Origin: Burkholderia ubonensis
Lineage (GTDB): Bacteria > Pseudomonadota > Gammaproteobacteria > Burkholderiales > Burkholderiaceae
Direction: 5' to 3'
NCBI RefSeq assembly: GCF_902833085.1
Contig: NZ_CADFEB010000009.1
Coordinates: 310,001 to 374,000, forward strand
DNA length: 64,000 nt
Each line of letters starts with the position of its first letter. The first letter of the stretch is position 1. Position numbers and translations under genes: made by a program. The notes below the pieces were generated by a model. That model did no database searches. It had not been told where the DNA came from and saw only the letters and a program-made list of their open reading frames with translations. This document shows positions 26,374-35,036 of this stretch, one piece after another.

Positions 26374-26394
26374 ATGTGACAGTTTCTGTCATAT
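26374..26394. promoter_or_regulatory. Operator-like dyad between porin and MetQ-like gene
   Basis: Near-perfect inverted repeat: arms ATGTGACAG and CTGTCATAT around a central TTT, with one mismatch. The 317-bp divergent region otherwise contains no gene. The site is about 110 bp from the porin start and 185 bp from the MetQ-like start; the cognate regulator is unknown. Confidence 0.4.
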
Positions 26395-26579
26395 GAAGAA
26401 TGTGTGGTGCCGATGCGACACCAAAATCATGCCCGGTTGCGATCGCAGCGGTTATGCCGATTTCGGCTGACGTTCCACCCGGATCGGGAATATGCACATG
26501 AAATAAGCTTGGTTGGTGCCGGTCTGGCCCCGTGCGACGATGCGCGCTCTTACAACGACACGCGACAGAGGACACCAAC

Positions 26580-27389
26580 ATGCGACGCTCGAACTGGTTG
26601 ACCGGCCTTGCCGCGCTCGGCGCGGCCCTGATGTTCGCGGCGCCCGGCGCGCATGCCGATTCGCAGGCGCTGAAGATCGGCACGATGAGCGGTCCCGACG
26701 CGGACATCTGGGCCGTGGTGACGAAAGTGGCCGCGCGCGACGGCCTCGCGATCAAGGTCATTGAATTCAACGACTACGTGCAGCCGAACGCCGCGCTCGA
26801 CGCCGGCGATCTCGAAGCGAACGGCTTCCAGCACCAGCCGTTCCTCGACAGCCAGATCAAGCAGCGCGGCTACAAGATCGTCAGCGTCGGCCTGACCTAT
26901 ACGATGCCGATGGCCTTCTATTCGAAAAAGATCAAGTCGATCAAGGATTTGCCGGTGGGTGCGAAGGTCGGCATCCAGAACGACCCGTCGAACGGCAACC
27001 GCGCGCTGCTGCTGCTGCAGAAGTACGGCGTGATCAAGCTGAAGCCGGGCGCCGGCACGAACGGCGTGAACGCGACGCCGCTCGACGTCGCCGAGAATCC
27101 GAAGAAGATCAAGCTCGTCGAGCTCGACGCCGCGCAGCTGCCGCGCGCGCTGCCCGACCTCGACGCCGCGTCGATCAATACCGATTACGCGGTGAAGGCC
27201 GGGCTCACGCCGGTGAAGGACGCGATCGCGATCGAGGACCTGAAAGGCCCGTACGCGAACCTGATCGCGGTGCGCGCGCAGGACCGGGACAAGCCGTGGG
27301 TGAAGAAGCTCGTCGCCGCCTACGAGTCGAACGACGTGCGCCAGTTCATCGAGACGAAGTTCGGCGGCGCGATCGTGCCGGCGTTCTGA
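26580..27389 (+). CDS. MetQ/NlpA-family periplasmic substrate-binding protein
   Basis: A 269-residue binding protein of the D-methionine/NlpA family. ATG 26580 starts a Sec signal peptide ending at GAHA; there is no Cys at the cleavage site, so it is soluble rather than a lipoprotein as in E. coli MetQ. The family blocks VIEFNDYVQPNAALDAGDLEANGFQH and IQNDPSNGNRALLLL are intact. No ATPase (MetN) or permease (MetI) gene adjoins it, so it must use a distant transporter. Ligand probably methionine or a related amino acid. Confidence 0.9.
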   Translation: MRRSNWLTGLAALGAALMFAAPGAHADSQALKIGTMSGPDADIWAVVTKVAARDGLAIKVIEFNDYVQPNAALDAGDLEANGFQHQPFLDSQIKQRGYKIVSVGLTYTMPMAFYSKKIKSIKDLPVGAKVGIQNDPSNGNRALLLLQKYGVIKLKPGAGTNGVNATPLDVAENPKKIKLVELDAAQLPRALPDLDAASINTDYAVKAGLTPVKDAIAIEDLKGPYANLIAVRAQDRDKPWVKKLVAAYESNDVRQFIETKFGGAIVPAF

Positions 27390-27427
27390 CGCAAACGGCC
27401 GACGCACGCAACGTGGCCGCCCCGTGA

Positions 27428-27463
27428 AAACGACATCGCCCGCGCAAGCGGGCGATGTCGTTT
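27428..27463. terminator. Bidirectional terminator
   Basis: Perfect 16-bp inverted repeat (27428-27443 and 27448-27463) with a 4-nt loop GCAA and A/T ends, between the convergent MetQ-like and aspartoacylase-family genes. Confidence 0.92.
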
Positions 27464-27483
27464 GAAGCAGACGGTCCGGGCGA

Positions 27484-28599
27484 TCAGGCCGACAGCAGCG
27501 AGCCCGTGCGGATCGGCGTCGCGCCGGCGATGCGGGCGACTTCCATGCCGGCCGTCGCGAAGCGCACCACCTGGCGCGCGTACAGCACGCCCGACACGCT
27601 GCTCTTGAGCGTAACGACGCGATCGGTCAGCGGATCGACGATGTCGGCCACTTCCTGCCCCACCTCGATCCACGCGCCGACCGGCGTGCGGAACACGATC
27701 ACGCCCGACACCGGCGCGACGAGCGGATCGGTGCCCGCGAGCGGCGTCGCCGGATACGCGAGCGGCGGCAGCGGCGCGGGCGTGCCTTCGATCACGCCGC
27801 GCGCGGTCAGGTATTCGACGATCGCCTGCGCGTCCTTTTCCGCGAATTCATACGATACGTCGCGTTCGCTGCGCAGCTCGACGGTGACCGAGATCGCGCC
27901 GTTCGGGATCGGGAAGCGGTCGCCGAAGCGCTCGCGCAGGTCCGACCAGCAGAAGCTGTGGATCTCGTCGAACGGATTGCCGACCGAGTTCAGCGCGAGC
28001 AGCGACGCCTGCGCGTCGAGATAGCGCGCGAGCGGCTCGACGTCTTCCCACAGGTCCGGGTTCGTATACAGGTGCATCACCGCGTCGTTGTCGCAATGCA
28101 GGTCGAGCACGATGTCGGCGTCGTACGACAGCTTCTGCAGCGCGAGGCGCTGCGATTCGAGCTCGGTGCGCGGCGCCTGCTCGTCGAGCGCCTCGCGCAT
28201 CGCCGCGCGCACGGCCGCGACGTTGCGCGCCCCGTCCTTCGTCAGGCGCGCTTCGACGCGCGGCAGCACGAGCGCCGCGAGGTCGTAGAAATTGCGGTTG
28301 AAGTTCTGCATCGAACCGAGCTCGAAGCGGCCGAGGTGATCGCCGAACACATGCTGCGCGAGGCCGATCGGGTTCGGCACCGGCACGATGACGATTTCGC
28401 CGCGCAGCTTGCCGGCCGTCTCGAGCGCGGCGATCTTGCGGCGCAGCAGCGCGGCGACCAGCATGCCGGGCAGCTCGTCGGCGTGCAGCGACGACTGGAT
28501 GTAGATCTTCGTGCCGCCGCGCGGGCCGTAGTGGAAGCTCGTGATGTGGCGCTCGGTGCCGACGGCGGGAGAAATCAGCGGATGGGTCTGCGTTTGCAT
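27484..28599 (-). CDS. Succinylglutamate desuccinylase/aspartoacylase-family metallohydrolase
   Basis: A 371-residue zinc hydrolase of the AstE/AspA superfamily. The metal site HADE is near residue 39 and the following DLHCD block near residue 165; a C-terminal beta-rich segment (DPLVAPVSGVIVFRTPVGAWIEVGQEVADIVDP) resembles a biotinyl/lipoyl-like barrel typical of this subgroup. Probably deacylates an N-acyl amino acid or related amide in the cytosol. It is upstream of the terminator shared with the MetQ-like gene, and the amino-acid binding protein below lies about 260 bp away on the same strand. Confidence 0.88.
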   Translation of the reverse strand: MQTQTHPLISPAVGTERHITSFHYGPRGGTKIYIQSSLHADELPGMLVAALLRRKIAALETAGKLRGEIVIVPVPNPIGLAQHVFGDHLGRFELGSMQNFNRNFYDLAALVLPRVEARLTKDGARNVAAVRAAMREALDEQAPRTELESQRLALQKLSYDADIVLDLHCDNDAVMHLYTNPDLWEDVEPLARYLDAQASLLALNSVGNPFDEIHSFCWSDLRERFGDRFPIPNGAISVTVELRSERDVSYEFAEKDAQAIVEYLTARGVIEGTPAPLPPLAYPATPLAGTDPLVAPVSGVIVFRTPVGAWIEVGQEVADIVDPLTDRVVTLKSSVSGVLYARQVVRFATAGMEVARIAGATPIRTGSLLSA

Positions 28600-28794
28600 G
28601 ATGAGAAGAGTGCGGCGCAGCCGCGAATGATCCGGTGTGCGGGGAAGATCGATTGTACGTTGCCTTTCGCGAACCCATCAAACCGCTTCCGATGCGCCGG
28701 TTTTTCCGTTGTGAATCATCCGTTTAACGCGGAAAAAAACGTATATCCCGCCACCGGCGGCGGCATGTTTCGCGCGGTTCGTTGCGCGCGCGCA

Positions 28795-28823
28795 TAAAAA
28801 AACGGGCTCCTCGCGGAGCCCGT
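28795..28823 (-). terminator. Rho-independent terminator
   Basis: Nine-base-pair stem ACGGGCTCC/GGAGCCCGT with a 4-nt loop and a T run on the minus strand, about 40 bp after the amino-acid binding protein stop. Confidence 0.9.
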
Positions 28824-28861
28824 CTGCATGCGCGAAACCGCGCCGGCTTGGGTTGCTTGCG

Positions 28862-29644
28862 TTACTTGCCGTAGACGTCGAAGTCGAAGTACTTCTTCGC
28901 GATCTTGTCGTACGTGCCGTCCTTGCGCATGTCGCCGATCGCCTTGTCGATCTTCGCCTTCAGGTCGCCGTCTTCCTTGCGCAGGCCGATGCCCGCGCCG
29001 TTGCCGAGCGTCTTCGGATCGTCGAGATCCGTGCCGACGAACTGGAAGTCCTTGCCGCGCGGGGTCTTCAGGAAGCCGATGTCGGCCTGCACCGCGTCCT
29101 GCAGCGCGCCGTCGAGGCGGCCGGCGATCAGGTCCGCATAGACCTGGTCCTGGTTCTGGTACGGCACGACCGTCGCGCCGGCCGGCGCCCAGTAGGTCTT
29201 CGCGTACGTTTCCTGGATCGTGCCCTGCTCGACGCCGATGCGGTGGCCCTTCACCGACTTCACGTCGGGCAGCAGCGAGGAGCCCTTCTTCGCGACGAGG
29301 CGCGTCGGCGTGTTGAACAGCTTCGCCGAGAACGCGATCTGCTCCTCGCGCGCCGGCGTCATCGACATCGACGACAGCACGCCGTCGAACTTGCGCGCCT
29401 TCAGCGCCGGGATCATGCCGTCGAAATCATTCTCGATCCACACGCACTTCGCCTTCATGCGCGCGCAGATTTCGTTGCCGAGATCCACGTCGAAGCCGAC
29501 CACCTTGCCGTCCGGGCCTTTCGATTCGAAAGGCGGGTAGCTTGCGTCGACGCCGAAACGCACGGTGGTCCACTCCTTCGCGTATGCGCTGCCGGCCGAT
29601 ACGGCAAGCAGGGCAACCGTCACAGCCGCAAGAATTTTTTTCAC
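28862..29644 (-). CDS. Polar amino-acid ABC transporter substrate-binding protein (ArgT/HisJ-like)
   Basis: A 260-residue periplasmic type II binding protein. Signal peptide MKKILAAVTVALLAVSAGSAYA; the mature part begins with the SBP_bac_3 signature VRFGVDASYPPFESKGPDGKVVGFDVDLG. Closest in pattern to lysine/arginine/ornithine or histidine binders. Permease and ATPase genes are absent, so it shares a transporter encoded elsewhere. Monocistronic, with its own terminator. Confidence 0.93.
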   Translation of the reverse strand: MKKILAAVTVALLAVSAGSAYAKEWTTVRFGVDASYPPFESKGPDGKVVGFDVDLGNEICARMKAKCVWIENDFDGMIPALKARKFDGVLSSMSMTPAREEQIAFSAKLFNTPTRLVAKKGSSLLPDVKSVKGHRIGVEQGTIQETYAKTYWAPAGATVVPYQNQDQVYADLIAGRLDGALQDAVQADIGFLKTPRGKDFQFVGTDLDDPKTLGNGAGIGLRKEDGDLKAKIDKAIGDMRKDGTYDKIAKKYFDFDVYGK

Positions 29645-29868
29645 TCGGTGACTCCTCGTTTTGTTCGATGGGTGCGCGGTTGTGCCGCGCCGTAAGCCTT
29701 CGGCCCGCCGCGGCTTCGCGTCGGACTGTCAGTTTCGCCCGCCCGATAAGAGCGCACGACGTGCGCAGATTATCAAGACAAAATACCGGTGGTGCGCTTA
29801 GTACATGCCCTTAGCGCCTGTTCACGCTGATGACCGGCCTGCGCGACCGTGTCGGAGAGAGGAACGAT

Positions 29869-30789
29869 TCAGCCCAGCGTTTCGTTGACGGCGCGCTGCA
29901 GGCACGTGACGAACTGGGTGACGGCCGGCGTCGGCAGCAGGTCGCGCCGCGCGATGATCGACAGGTCGAAGCGCGGCAGGCGTTCCTCGAGCTCGGCCGT
30001 GCGGATGCCGAGCGGCGCGACCATCGCCGCGAGCGGGCGCGTGAAGCAGCCGATCACGTCCGAGCGCGCGACGAGCCCGAGCGTCACCGCGAACGACATC
30101 GGCGAGTGCAGCAGGCGCTGCGGCGGCGGCAGGCCGTGCGCGCCGAACATCGTGATCATCACGCTGTGCGGGAACTCGTCGGGGCCGACCGTGACGATCC
30201 ATTCCGCGTCGACCAGCTCGGCGAGCCGACGCGCGCCGGCGAGCGGATGGCCTTCGCGCATCGCGACCACGAACTCGGTCGAGAACAGCGGCCATTGCGT
30301 GAAATCGCGGTCCAGCGTCGGGACATGGTGCATCGCAGCGATGTCGAGCGTGCCGTTGCGCAGTTGCGCGAGCGCTTCCGGCACCGTCACTTCCTCGAGA
30401 TGCAGGTTCACGCGCGGCATCGCGCGGCGGAACGCCGTGACCGCGTGCGGCAGCGCGGTCAGCGCGATCGACGGCATCGTGCCGACCGCGACGCGCCCCG
30501 CCATTTCTCCCTTTACCTGCTCGACGGCCTCGACGGTGCGGCGCATGTCGCCGAGCAGCTGCTCGGCGCGCGGCAGCAGCGCATGGCCGCACGCGGTCAG
30601 CTCGACGCCGCGCACGGTGCGCACCAGCAGCTCCGCGTTGAGCGCCGTTTCGAGCTCGCGGATCGTGTGCGTGATCGCGGGCTGCGTGACGCCGAGCTCG
30701 CGCGCGGCGGCGCGCAGGCTGCGGTGATGCGCGGCGCAGACGAAGGCCTGGAGCTGCGCGATGTTCAGGGGGCTGCGGATGCGGGTCAT
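29869..30789 (-). CDS. LysR-family transcriptional regulator
   Basis: A 306-residue regulator: N-terminal winged helix (LQAFVCAAHHRSLRAAARELGVTQPAITHTIRELE, residues about 11-45) and an effector domain with a TsaR/CbbR-like pattern. ATG 30789 is chosen because the DNA-binding domain starts 10 residues later; the frame extends upstream into the neighbouring regulator region. It lies beside a GlxA-type regulator on the same strand, and its target is not evident from divergent genes. Confidence 0.93.
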   Translation of the reverse strand: MTRIRSPLNIAQLQAFVCAAHHRSLRAAARELGVTQPAITHTIRELETALNAELLVRTVRGVELTACGHALLPRAEQLLGDMRRTVEAVEQVKGEMAGRVAVGTMPSIALTALPHAVTAFRRAMPRVNLHLEEVTVPEALAQLRNGTLDIAAMHHVPTLDRDFTQWPLFSTEFVVAMREGHPLAGARRLAELVDAEWIVTVGPDEFPHSVMITMFGAHGLPPPQRLLHSPMSFAVTLGLVARSDVIGCFTRPLAAMVAPLGIRTAELEERLPRFDLSIIARRDLLPTPAVTQFVTCLQRAVNETLG

Positions 30790-30874
30790 GGGGCGGGTCC
30801 GGAAATTCTGGAACGCCCGCGCGTGATGTCGGGCGGGATGTCTATTCTGCCGGGCGCGTGCGGCCGCCGGATCT

Positions 30875-31834
30875 TCATGACGCGCTTGCGCCGTCTGCAC
30901 TGGCCCGGAACGCGTGGCGATACCGCTGCGGCGACGTGCCGACGATGCGGGCGAACCGCTCGCGAAACGCGGTGACCGAACCGAACCCGGCCTCCGTCGC
31001 GACATGCTCGATCGACAGTTCCGTGACTTCCAGCAACTGCTGCGCATGCCTGACGCGCGCGGTCTGCAGCCATTGCCGCGGCGACGTGCCCGTCTGCTCG
31101 TGAAAACGCCGCGTCAGCGTGCGCACGCTCATCGACGCCTTGCGGGCCATCGCATCGAGCGTGAGCGGCTTGCGCAGGTTCGCCTGCAGCCAGTCCAGCA
31201 GATTTTGCAGCCCGTCGGCGCCGGCCGGCCATTCCGGGGCGATGAACTGCGCCTGTCCGCCTTCCCGGACACGCGGCGCCACCGCGTAGCGCGCGGCGTC
31301 GACGGCGACCGCGGCGCCGTAGTCGGCCTGGATCATGTGCAGGCAGAGATCGAGGCCCGCCGCCGCGCCGGCCGACGTCAGAATTTGCCCGTTGTCGACG
31401 AACAGCACGTTCGGGTCGACCGTCACGCGCGGATAGCGGCGCGCGAGTTCGCCGGCCGCCAGCCAGTGCGTCGTCGCGCGCAGGCCGTCGAGCAGCCCCG
31501 CTTCCGCCAGCACGAACGCGCCGCTGCAGATCGACGCGATCCGGCAACCGCGCGCGGCCGCCGCGCGCAACGCCGCGATCACGCGGCGCGAGGTGGGCGC
31601 GAGCGGCACGGACGTGCCGGGGACGATGATCGTATCGGCATCGGCGAGGGCGTCGAGACGAAACGCGGGCCGCAGCTCGAACAGGTCGCCGGCGACGCGC
31701 GGCTGCTCGCTGCAGACGCGCACGCGGTACGCTTGCTCGACGTTGGGCGAGCGCACGCGTGCGAACGTGTCGCACGCAATGCCCAGATCGAACGGGACGA
31801 CGTCGGGCAGCGCAAGAACGGCGACGGTGTGCAT
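30875..31834 (-). CDS. GlxA-type AraC-family regulator with DJ-1/PfpI domain
   Basis: A 319-residue regulator combining an N-terminal DJ-1/PfpI amidotransferase-like domain (residues about 1-170, with CSGAFVLAEAGLLDG at the nucleophile-elbow position) and a C-terminal AraC DNA-binding domain (LTLDAMARKASMSVRTLTRRFHEQTG... then IEHVATEAGFGSVTAFRERF). The Cys in SICSGAF is kept, but activity is usually lost in this family. The gene diverges from the DUF3817/CopD-like pair at 31950, which may be its target. Confidence 0.92.
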   Translation of the reverse strand: MHTVAVLALPDVVPFDLGIACDTFARVRSPNVEQAYRVRVCSEQPRVAGDLFELRPAFRLDALADADTIIVPGTSVPLAPTSRRVIAALRAAAARGCRIASICSGAFVLAEAGLLDGLRATTHWLAAGELARRYPRVTVDPNVLFVDNGQILTSAGAAAGLDLCLHMIQADYGAAVAVDAARYAVAPRVREGGQAQFIAPEWPAGADGLQNLLDWLQANLRKPLTLDAMARKASMSVRTLTRRFHEQTGTSPRQWLQTARVRHAQQLLEVTELSIEHVATEAGFGSVTAFRERFARIVGTSPQRYRHAFRASADGASAS

Positions 31835-31949
31835 GACGATGGGGTGAGGGAGGCCGTGGCCGGAATCCGTTGAAAGATGTCATTTTAGCCAATGGATCGC
31901 GCCCGCTCCACACGCGACAATCGCGTCGAACCCTCAAGGAGCCCTGCTC

Positions 31950-32258
31950 ATGAAACAAGACGACCGCAATGCGTTGCGGAACCTGCAATACCTGTCGTTG
32001 CTGGAGGCGACCACGCTCGTTGCGCTGGTTTGCATCGCCGTGCCGCTCAAGCATCTCGCCGGCTATCCCGTCGCGGTGTCGATCATGGGACCGATTCACG
32101 GCATCGCGTTCGCGATGTACGTGTGGGCGGTCGTCGGCACCGCGTCGAGCGGGCTGTGGAGCAAAGGCGAGGTCGCACGGCTCGTGCTGTCGGCCGTCGT
32201 GCCGTTCGCGGGGCTGGCGAGCGCCGGATGGATCGCACGCAGGAGGGCTTCGCAATGA
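31950..32258 (+). CDS. DUF3817-like membrane protein
   Basis: A 102-residue protein with about three transmembrane helices and the DUF3817 pattern LQYLSLLEATTLVALVCIAVPLKHL...GPIHGIAFAMYVW. AAGGAG precedes the ATG at a good distance. Its stop overlaps the next start (ATGA), so the two small membrane proteins are co-translated. Function unknown. Confidence 0.8.
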   Translation: MKQDDRNALRNLQYLSLLEATTLVALVCIAVPLKHLAGYPVAVSIMGPIHGIAFAMYVWAVVGTASSGLWSKGEVARLVLSAVVPFAGLASAGWIARRRASQ

Positions 32259-32656
32259 CCTACCTGTTGCTCAAGGCGGTTCACGTTCTCGCCGTCGTCA
32301 CGTTCGTCGGCGGGCTGCTGACGCTGTCCGTCGGCGTGCGTATCGCCAATCTGGCCGTACATCGCGCGGTGCGGCGCTGGGATCGCGCGGTGACGGCGCC
32401 GGCGCTCGCGATCGTGTGGATCACCGGAATCGCGATCGCGCTCTCCGGACACTGGTTCGGCGATGCGTGGCTGTCGGCGAAGCTCGTCGTCGTCACCGCG
32501 CTGTCGGCCTTGCACGGCATCCTCGCCGGCACGCTGCGGCGCATGGAGCGCGACGATCTCGTCGTCGCGCCGGCGCAATGGCTCGGGCAGGCCGGCGCAG
32601 CCGTCGTCGTCGCGACGGGAATCGTCGTCGGGCTGGTCGTGATCAAGCCGTTCTGA
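32255..32656 (+). CDS. CopD-like small membrane protein
   Basis: A 133-residue protein with four transmembrane helices. The start ATG 32255 overlaps the preceding stop, with AGGAGGG upstream. His residues sit in helices 1 (KAVHVLAVVTFVGG) and 3 (SALHGILAG), as in CopD/HemJ-like membrane domains that bind haem or metals; this is likeness, not proof. Coupled to the DUF3817-like gene. Confidence 0.7.
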   Translation: MTYLLLKAVHVLAVVTFVGGLLTLSVGVRIANLAVHRAVRRWDRAVTAPALAIVWITGIAIALSGHWFGDAWLSAKLVVVTALSALHGILAGTLRRMERDDLVVAPAQWLGQAGAAVVVATGIVVGLVVIKPF

Positions 32657-32674
32657 CGCGCGCGGCCGCGCTCG

Positions 32675-33268
32675 CTAGGCGAGCGCCGTTTCGACGGCGG
32701 CCAGCATGCGGCGGCGGATCCAGCCGCTCGCCAGCCGGATCGCCAGCCAGTAGGGCGTGAACAGCAGTCTCGTGCGCGTCGTGGGGCAATGCACGAAAGT
32801 TTCGGTGCGCAGCGCGTATGCGCCGTGAGCGCACTCGATCACCTCGAAACGCAGCACGAGCTTCGCATCGCGCGGGTCGGCGTGGCGCATGAAGCCGTCG
32901 GCGCCGTCGATGGTCCGCACGTCGAGAGCCGGGCGCCAGAATTGCCCGACGAGGCCGAGCGTCAGCGAGCGATCGTCGCGTTGCAGCGGCGTGAACGTGT
33001 CCAAGCCGAAGCGGGCGCGTGCGCGGCGCGCCGATGCGTTGCGCATTGCACCGATGATGGTCGACGGGAATTCGCGCACGGTCAGCAGCGCGTCGACGAT
33101 CGGGTCGGTGCGCATGTCCAGCGACGTGACGGTGTCGATGATGCGGCGCGCGTCCGCGGCGATCGGTCGCGACTGGTGGATTTCATGGAAACCGAACGAT
33201 GGAATGAACGGTGGCCGGCGATCGGAAGTCCGGCTCGCCGATTCGGCAATGATCCCTAGCGCATTCAT
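32675..33268 (-). CDS. Hypothetical protein, DUF2867-like
   Basis: A 197-residue protein of uncertain family. The pattern FHEIHQSRPIAADARRII...LGLVGQFWRP recalls DUF2867 (START-like fold), but I am not certain. The start at 33268 (MNALGII) is preferred over an upstream Met. No signal peptide; a weak hydrophobic segment near LLFTPYWLAIRLASGWI. It converges on the CopD-like gene and lies 66 bp downstream of the MarR gene on the same strand, so it may be read from the same promoter. Confidence 0.6.
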   Translation of the reverse strand: MNALGIIAESASRTSDRRPPFIPSFGFHEIHQSRPIAADARRIIDTVTSLDMRTDPIVDALLTVREFPSTIIGAMRNASARRARARFGLDTFTPLQRDDRSLTLGLVGQFWRPALDVRTIDGADGFMRHADPRDAKLVLRFEVIECAHGAYALRTETFVHCPTTRTRLLFTPYWLAIRLASGWIRRRMLAAVETALA

Positions 33269-33334
33269 CGCGACTCCGCAGCGTAAAGCCCGATCGTAGC
33301 ATCGGTTGCAATCTCGCCGTTTGGGCGGCACGCG

Positions 33335-33781
33335 CTACGAGAGCGCCCGCAACTGGTCGCGCAGCCGATCCACCTCGTCCGGGGAAAACGGCTGCTCGAT
33401 TTCGGCGTGCGTCCGTTGCCACACGGGGAACGCCTTGGCCAGCAGGCGATGGCCGGCCGGCGTCAGGCTGAGCAGGCGGCTGCGCTTGTCGTCGGGGTCC
33501 GGCTCGATGGCGACGAGGTCGCGGCGCTCGAGCGGCTTGAGCGCGGCCGTCAGCGTCGTGCGATCCATCGCCAGCAGCGACGCCACGTCCTTCATCGCGG
33601 GTGGATGGGGCCGATTGAGCGACATCAGCAGCGAAAACTGCCCGTTCGTGAGATCGAGCGGGCGCAGCGCCTCGTCGAAGATGCGCGCAAGGTTTCGCGC
33701 CGCCCGCTGCATGTGCAGACACAGGCAGCAGTCGCGCACCATCAGCGTCGTTTCGAAGGGGAGCTTGGCTGTACGGGACAT
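33335..33781 (-). CDS. MarR-family regulator with N-terminal Cys cluster
   Basis: A 148-residue winged-helix repressor. Helix-turn-helix MKDVASLLAMDRTTLTAALKPLERRDLVAIEPDPDDKRSR is textbook MarR. An unusual CCLC motif near residues 18-21 (VRDCCLCLHMQRAARNL) could serve as a thiol redox or electrophile sensor; this is inference. Divergent from the YCII-like/GST operon, with a perfect palindrome between them. Confidence 0.93.
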   Translation of the reverse strand: MSRTAKLPFETTLMVRDCCLCLHMQRAARNLARIFDEALRPLDLTNGQFSLLMSLNRPHPPAMKDVASLLAMDRTTLTAALKPLERRDLVAIEPDPDDKRSRLLSLTPAGHRLLAKAFPVWQRTHAEIEQPFSPDEVDRLRDQLRALS

Positions 33782-33792
33782 GTTGCAATTGT

Positions 33793-33804
33793 GTTGATAT
33801 CAAC
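33793..33804. promoter_or_regulatory. MarR operator candidate
   Basis: Perfect 12-bp palindrome GTTGATATCAAC, 11 bp from the MarR start and 60 bp before the YCII-like gene. TTGATATCAA-type sites are typical of MarR repressors, so divergent control is likely. Confidence 0.7.
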
Positions 33805-33863
33805 CTATTGTGTCAAGGGCGGGGAGCGGCATCCCGTTGCTCCTTTCATCGGACGGAGGCGTC

Positions 33864-34229
33864 ATGAGCGATCAACAGTTGTTTCTCGCGGTTTTCCTCG
33901 CCGGCAAGGACAGCCCGCGCATGAAGGCGTGGCAGGCGATGACGGAGCAGGAGCGGCATGCCAGGGAGCGGGAAGGCATCGCGGCCTGGAAGGCGTGGGT
34001 CGAAAGGCACCAGGCGTCGATCGTCGAGCTCGGCGGGCCGCTCGGCAAGACCAAGACGATCGGCGAACGCGGCATCGCCGATACGGCCAACGCGCTGACG
34101 GCCTTTACGGTCGTGCGCGCCGCTTCGCACGAAGACGCGGCCAGGATGTTCGAAAGCCATCCGCATTTCACGATCTTCCCGGGCGAGACGATCGACGTGA
34201 TGCCGGTCCTGCCGATTCCCGCCGCATGA
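33864..34229 (+). CDS. YCII-like small protein
   Basis: A 121-residue cytosolic protein with a ferredoxin-like pattern of the YCII/DGPF group (ERHQASIVELGGPLGKTKTI then ALTAFTVVRAASHEDAARMFESHPHF). The conserved His in SHPHF is present. GGACGGAGG lies about 6 bases before the ATG. It is the first gene of a small operon with a GST 43 bp downstream, under the MarR palindrome. Enzymatic role unknown for most of this family. Confidence 0.75.
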   Translation: MSDQQLFLAVFLAGKDSPRMKAWQAMTEQERHAREREGIAAWKAWVERHQASIVELGGPLGKTKTIGERGIADTANALTAFTVVRAASHEDAARMFESHPHFTIFPGETIDVMPVLPIPAA

Positions 34230-34272
34230 ACGTCGCCGGCGGGAGATTTCCCCGACACTTTGGAGATTCGCC

Positions 34273-34890
34273 ATGAAACTCTACGGATTCGCCGGAACCC
34301 GTTCGCAACGCGCGCTATGGGGGCTCAAGGAACTCGATGCGGATTTCGAATTCATCTCGGTCAACCTGCTCGAGGGCGAGCACAAGCGGCCCGAATTCCT
34401 GCGCCTCAATCCCGCGGGCAAGGTCCCCGTGCTGGTGGACGGCGACCTCGTGATTCCCGAATCGGCGGCAATCGTGCTGTATCTCGCGGACAAGTACCCG
34501 CAGAAGGCGCTGCTGCCGGTCGATCTCGCCGCGCGGGCGCAGGCCTATCGCTGGGTCATGTTCGCGGTCACCGAGCTCGAACAGCCGCTGTGGAGAATCA
34601 CCCGGCACACGATGCTCTATCCGCCGGACAAGCGCCTGCCGGCCGATATCGCGCTGGCAAGGGAGGATTTCGTGAACATGGCGGCGATCCTCGACAGGCA
34701 TCTCGACGGACGTGCGTTCATCGTCGGCGACACGCTGACGGTTGCCGACTGCGTGACGGCCTATCTGATCGACTGGGCCAACGAATTCAAGCTGATCGAC
34801 GCGTTTCCGCAATTGCAGGCGTATCTCGAACGCCTGTATGCGCGGCCCAATGCACCGCAGCGCATCGCGGACGCGCGTCGGGCGGCGTGA
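34273..34890 (+). CDS. Glutathione S-transferase family protein
   Basis: A 205-residue GST. N-terminal domain with NPAGKVPVLVDGDLVIPESAAIVLYLADKY (glutathione site, residues about 47-76) and the C-terminal motif FIVGDTLTVADCVTAYL. Second gene of the MarR-controlled operon; together with the thiol-bearing repressor this points to detoxification of electrophiles or peroxides, which is inference. Confidence 0.93.
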   Translation: MKLYGFAGTRSQRALWGLKELDADFEFISVNLLEGEHKRPEFLRLNPAGKVPVLVDGDLVIPESAAIVLYLADKYPQKALLPVDLAARAQAYRWVMFAVTELEQPLWRITRHTMLYPPDKRLPADIALAREDFVNMAAILDRHLDGRAFIVGDTLTVADCVTAYLIDWANEFKLIDAFPQLQAYLERLYARPNAPQRIADARRAA

Positions 34891-35036
34891 CGAAGCGGGC
34901 CGGCCGCCGGGGAGGGAGGCGATCCTGCGACGAGCGCGTCTCTCGTCGGCGCTTGCGTTGCGCAGATTGACAGCTTGCCCGCCCCGGCGCTTGCCGTCAT
35001 AGTGTGGCGCTCACATCCTGGGCCGGAACCACGAAT

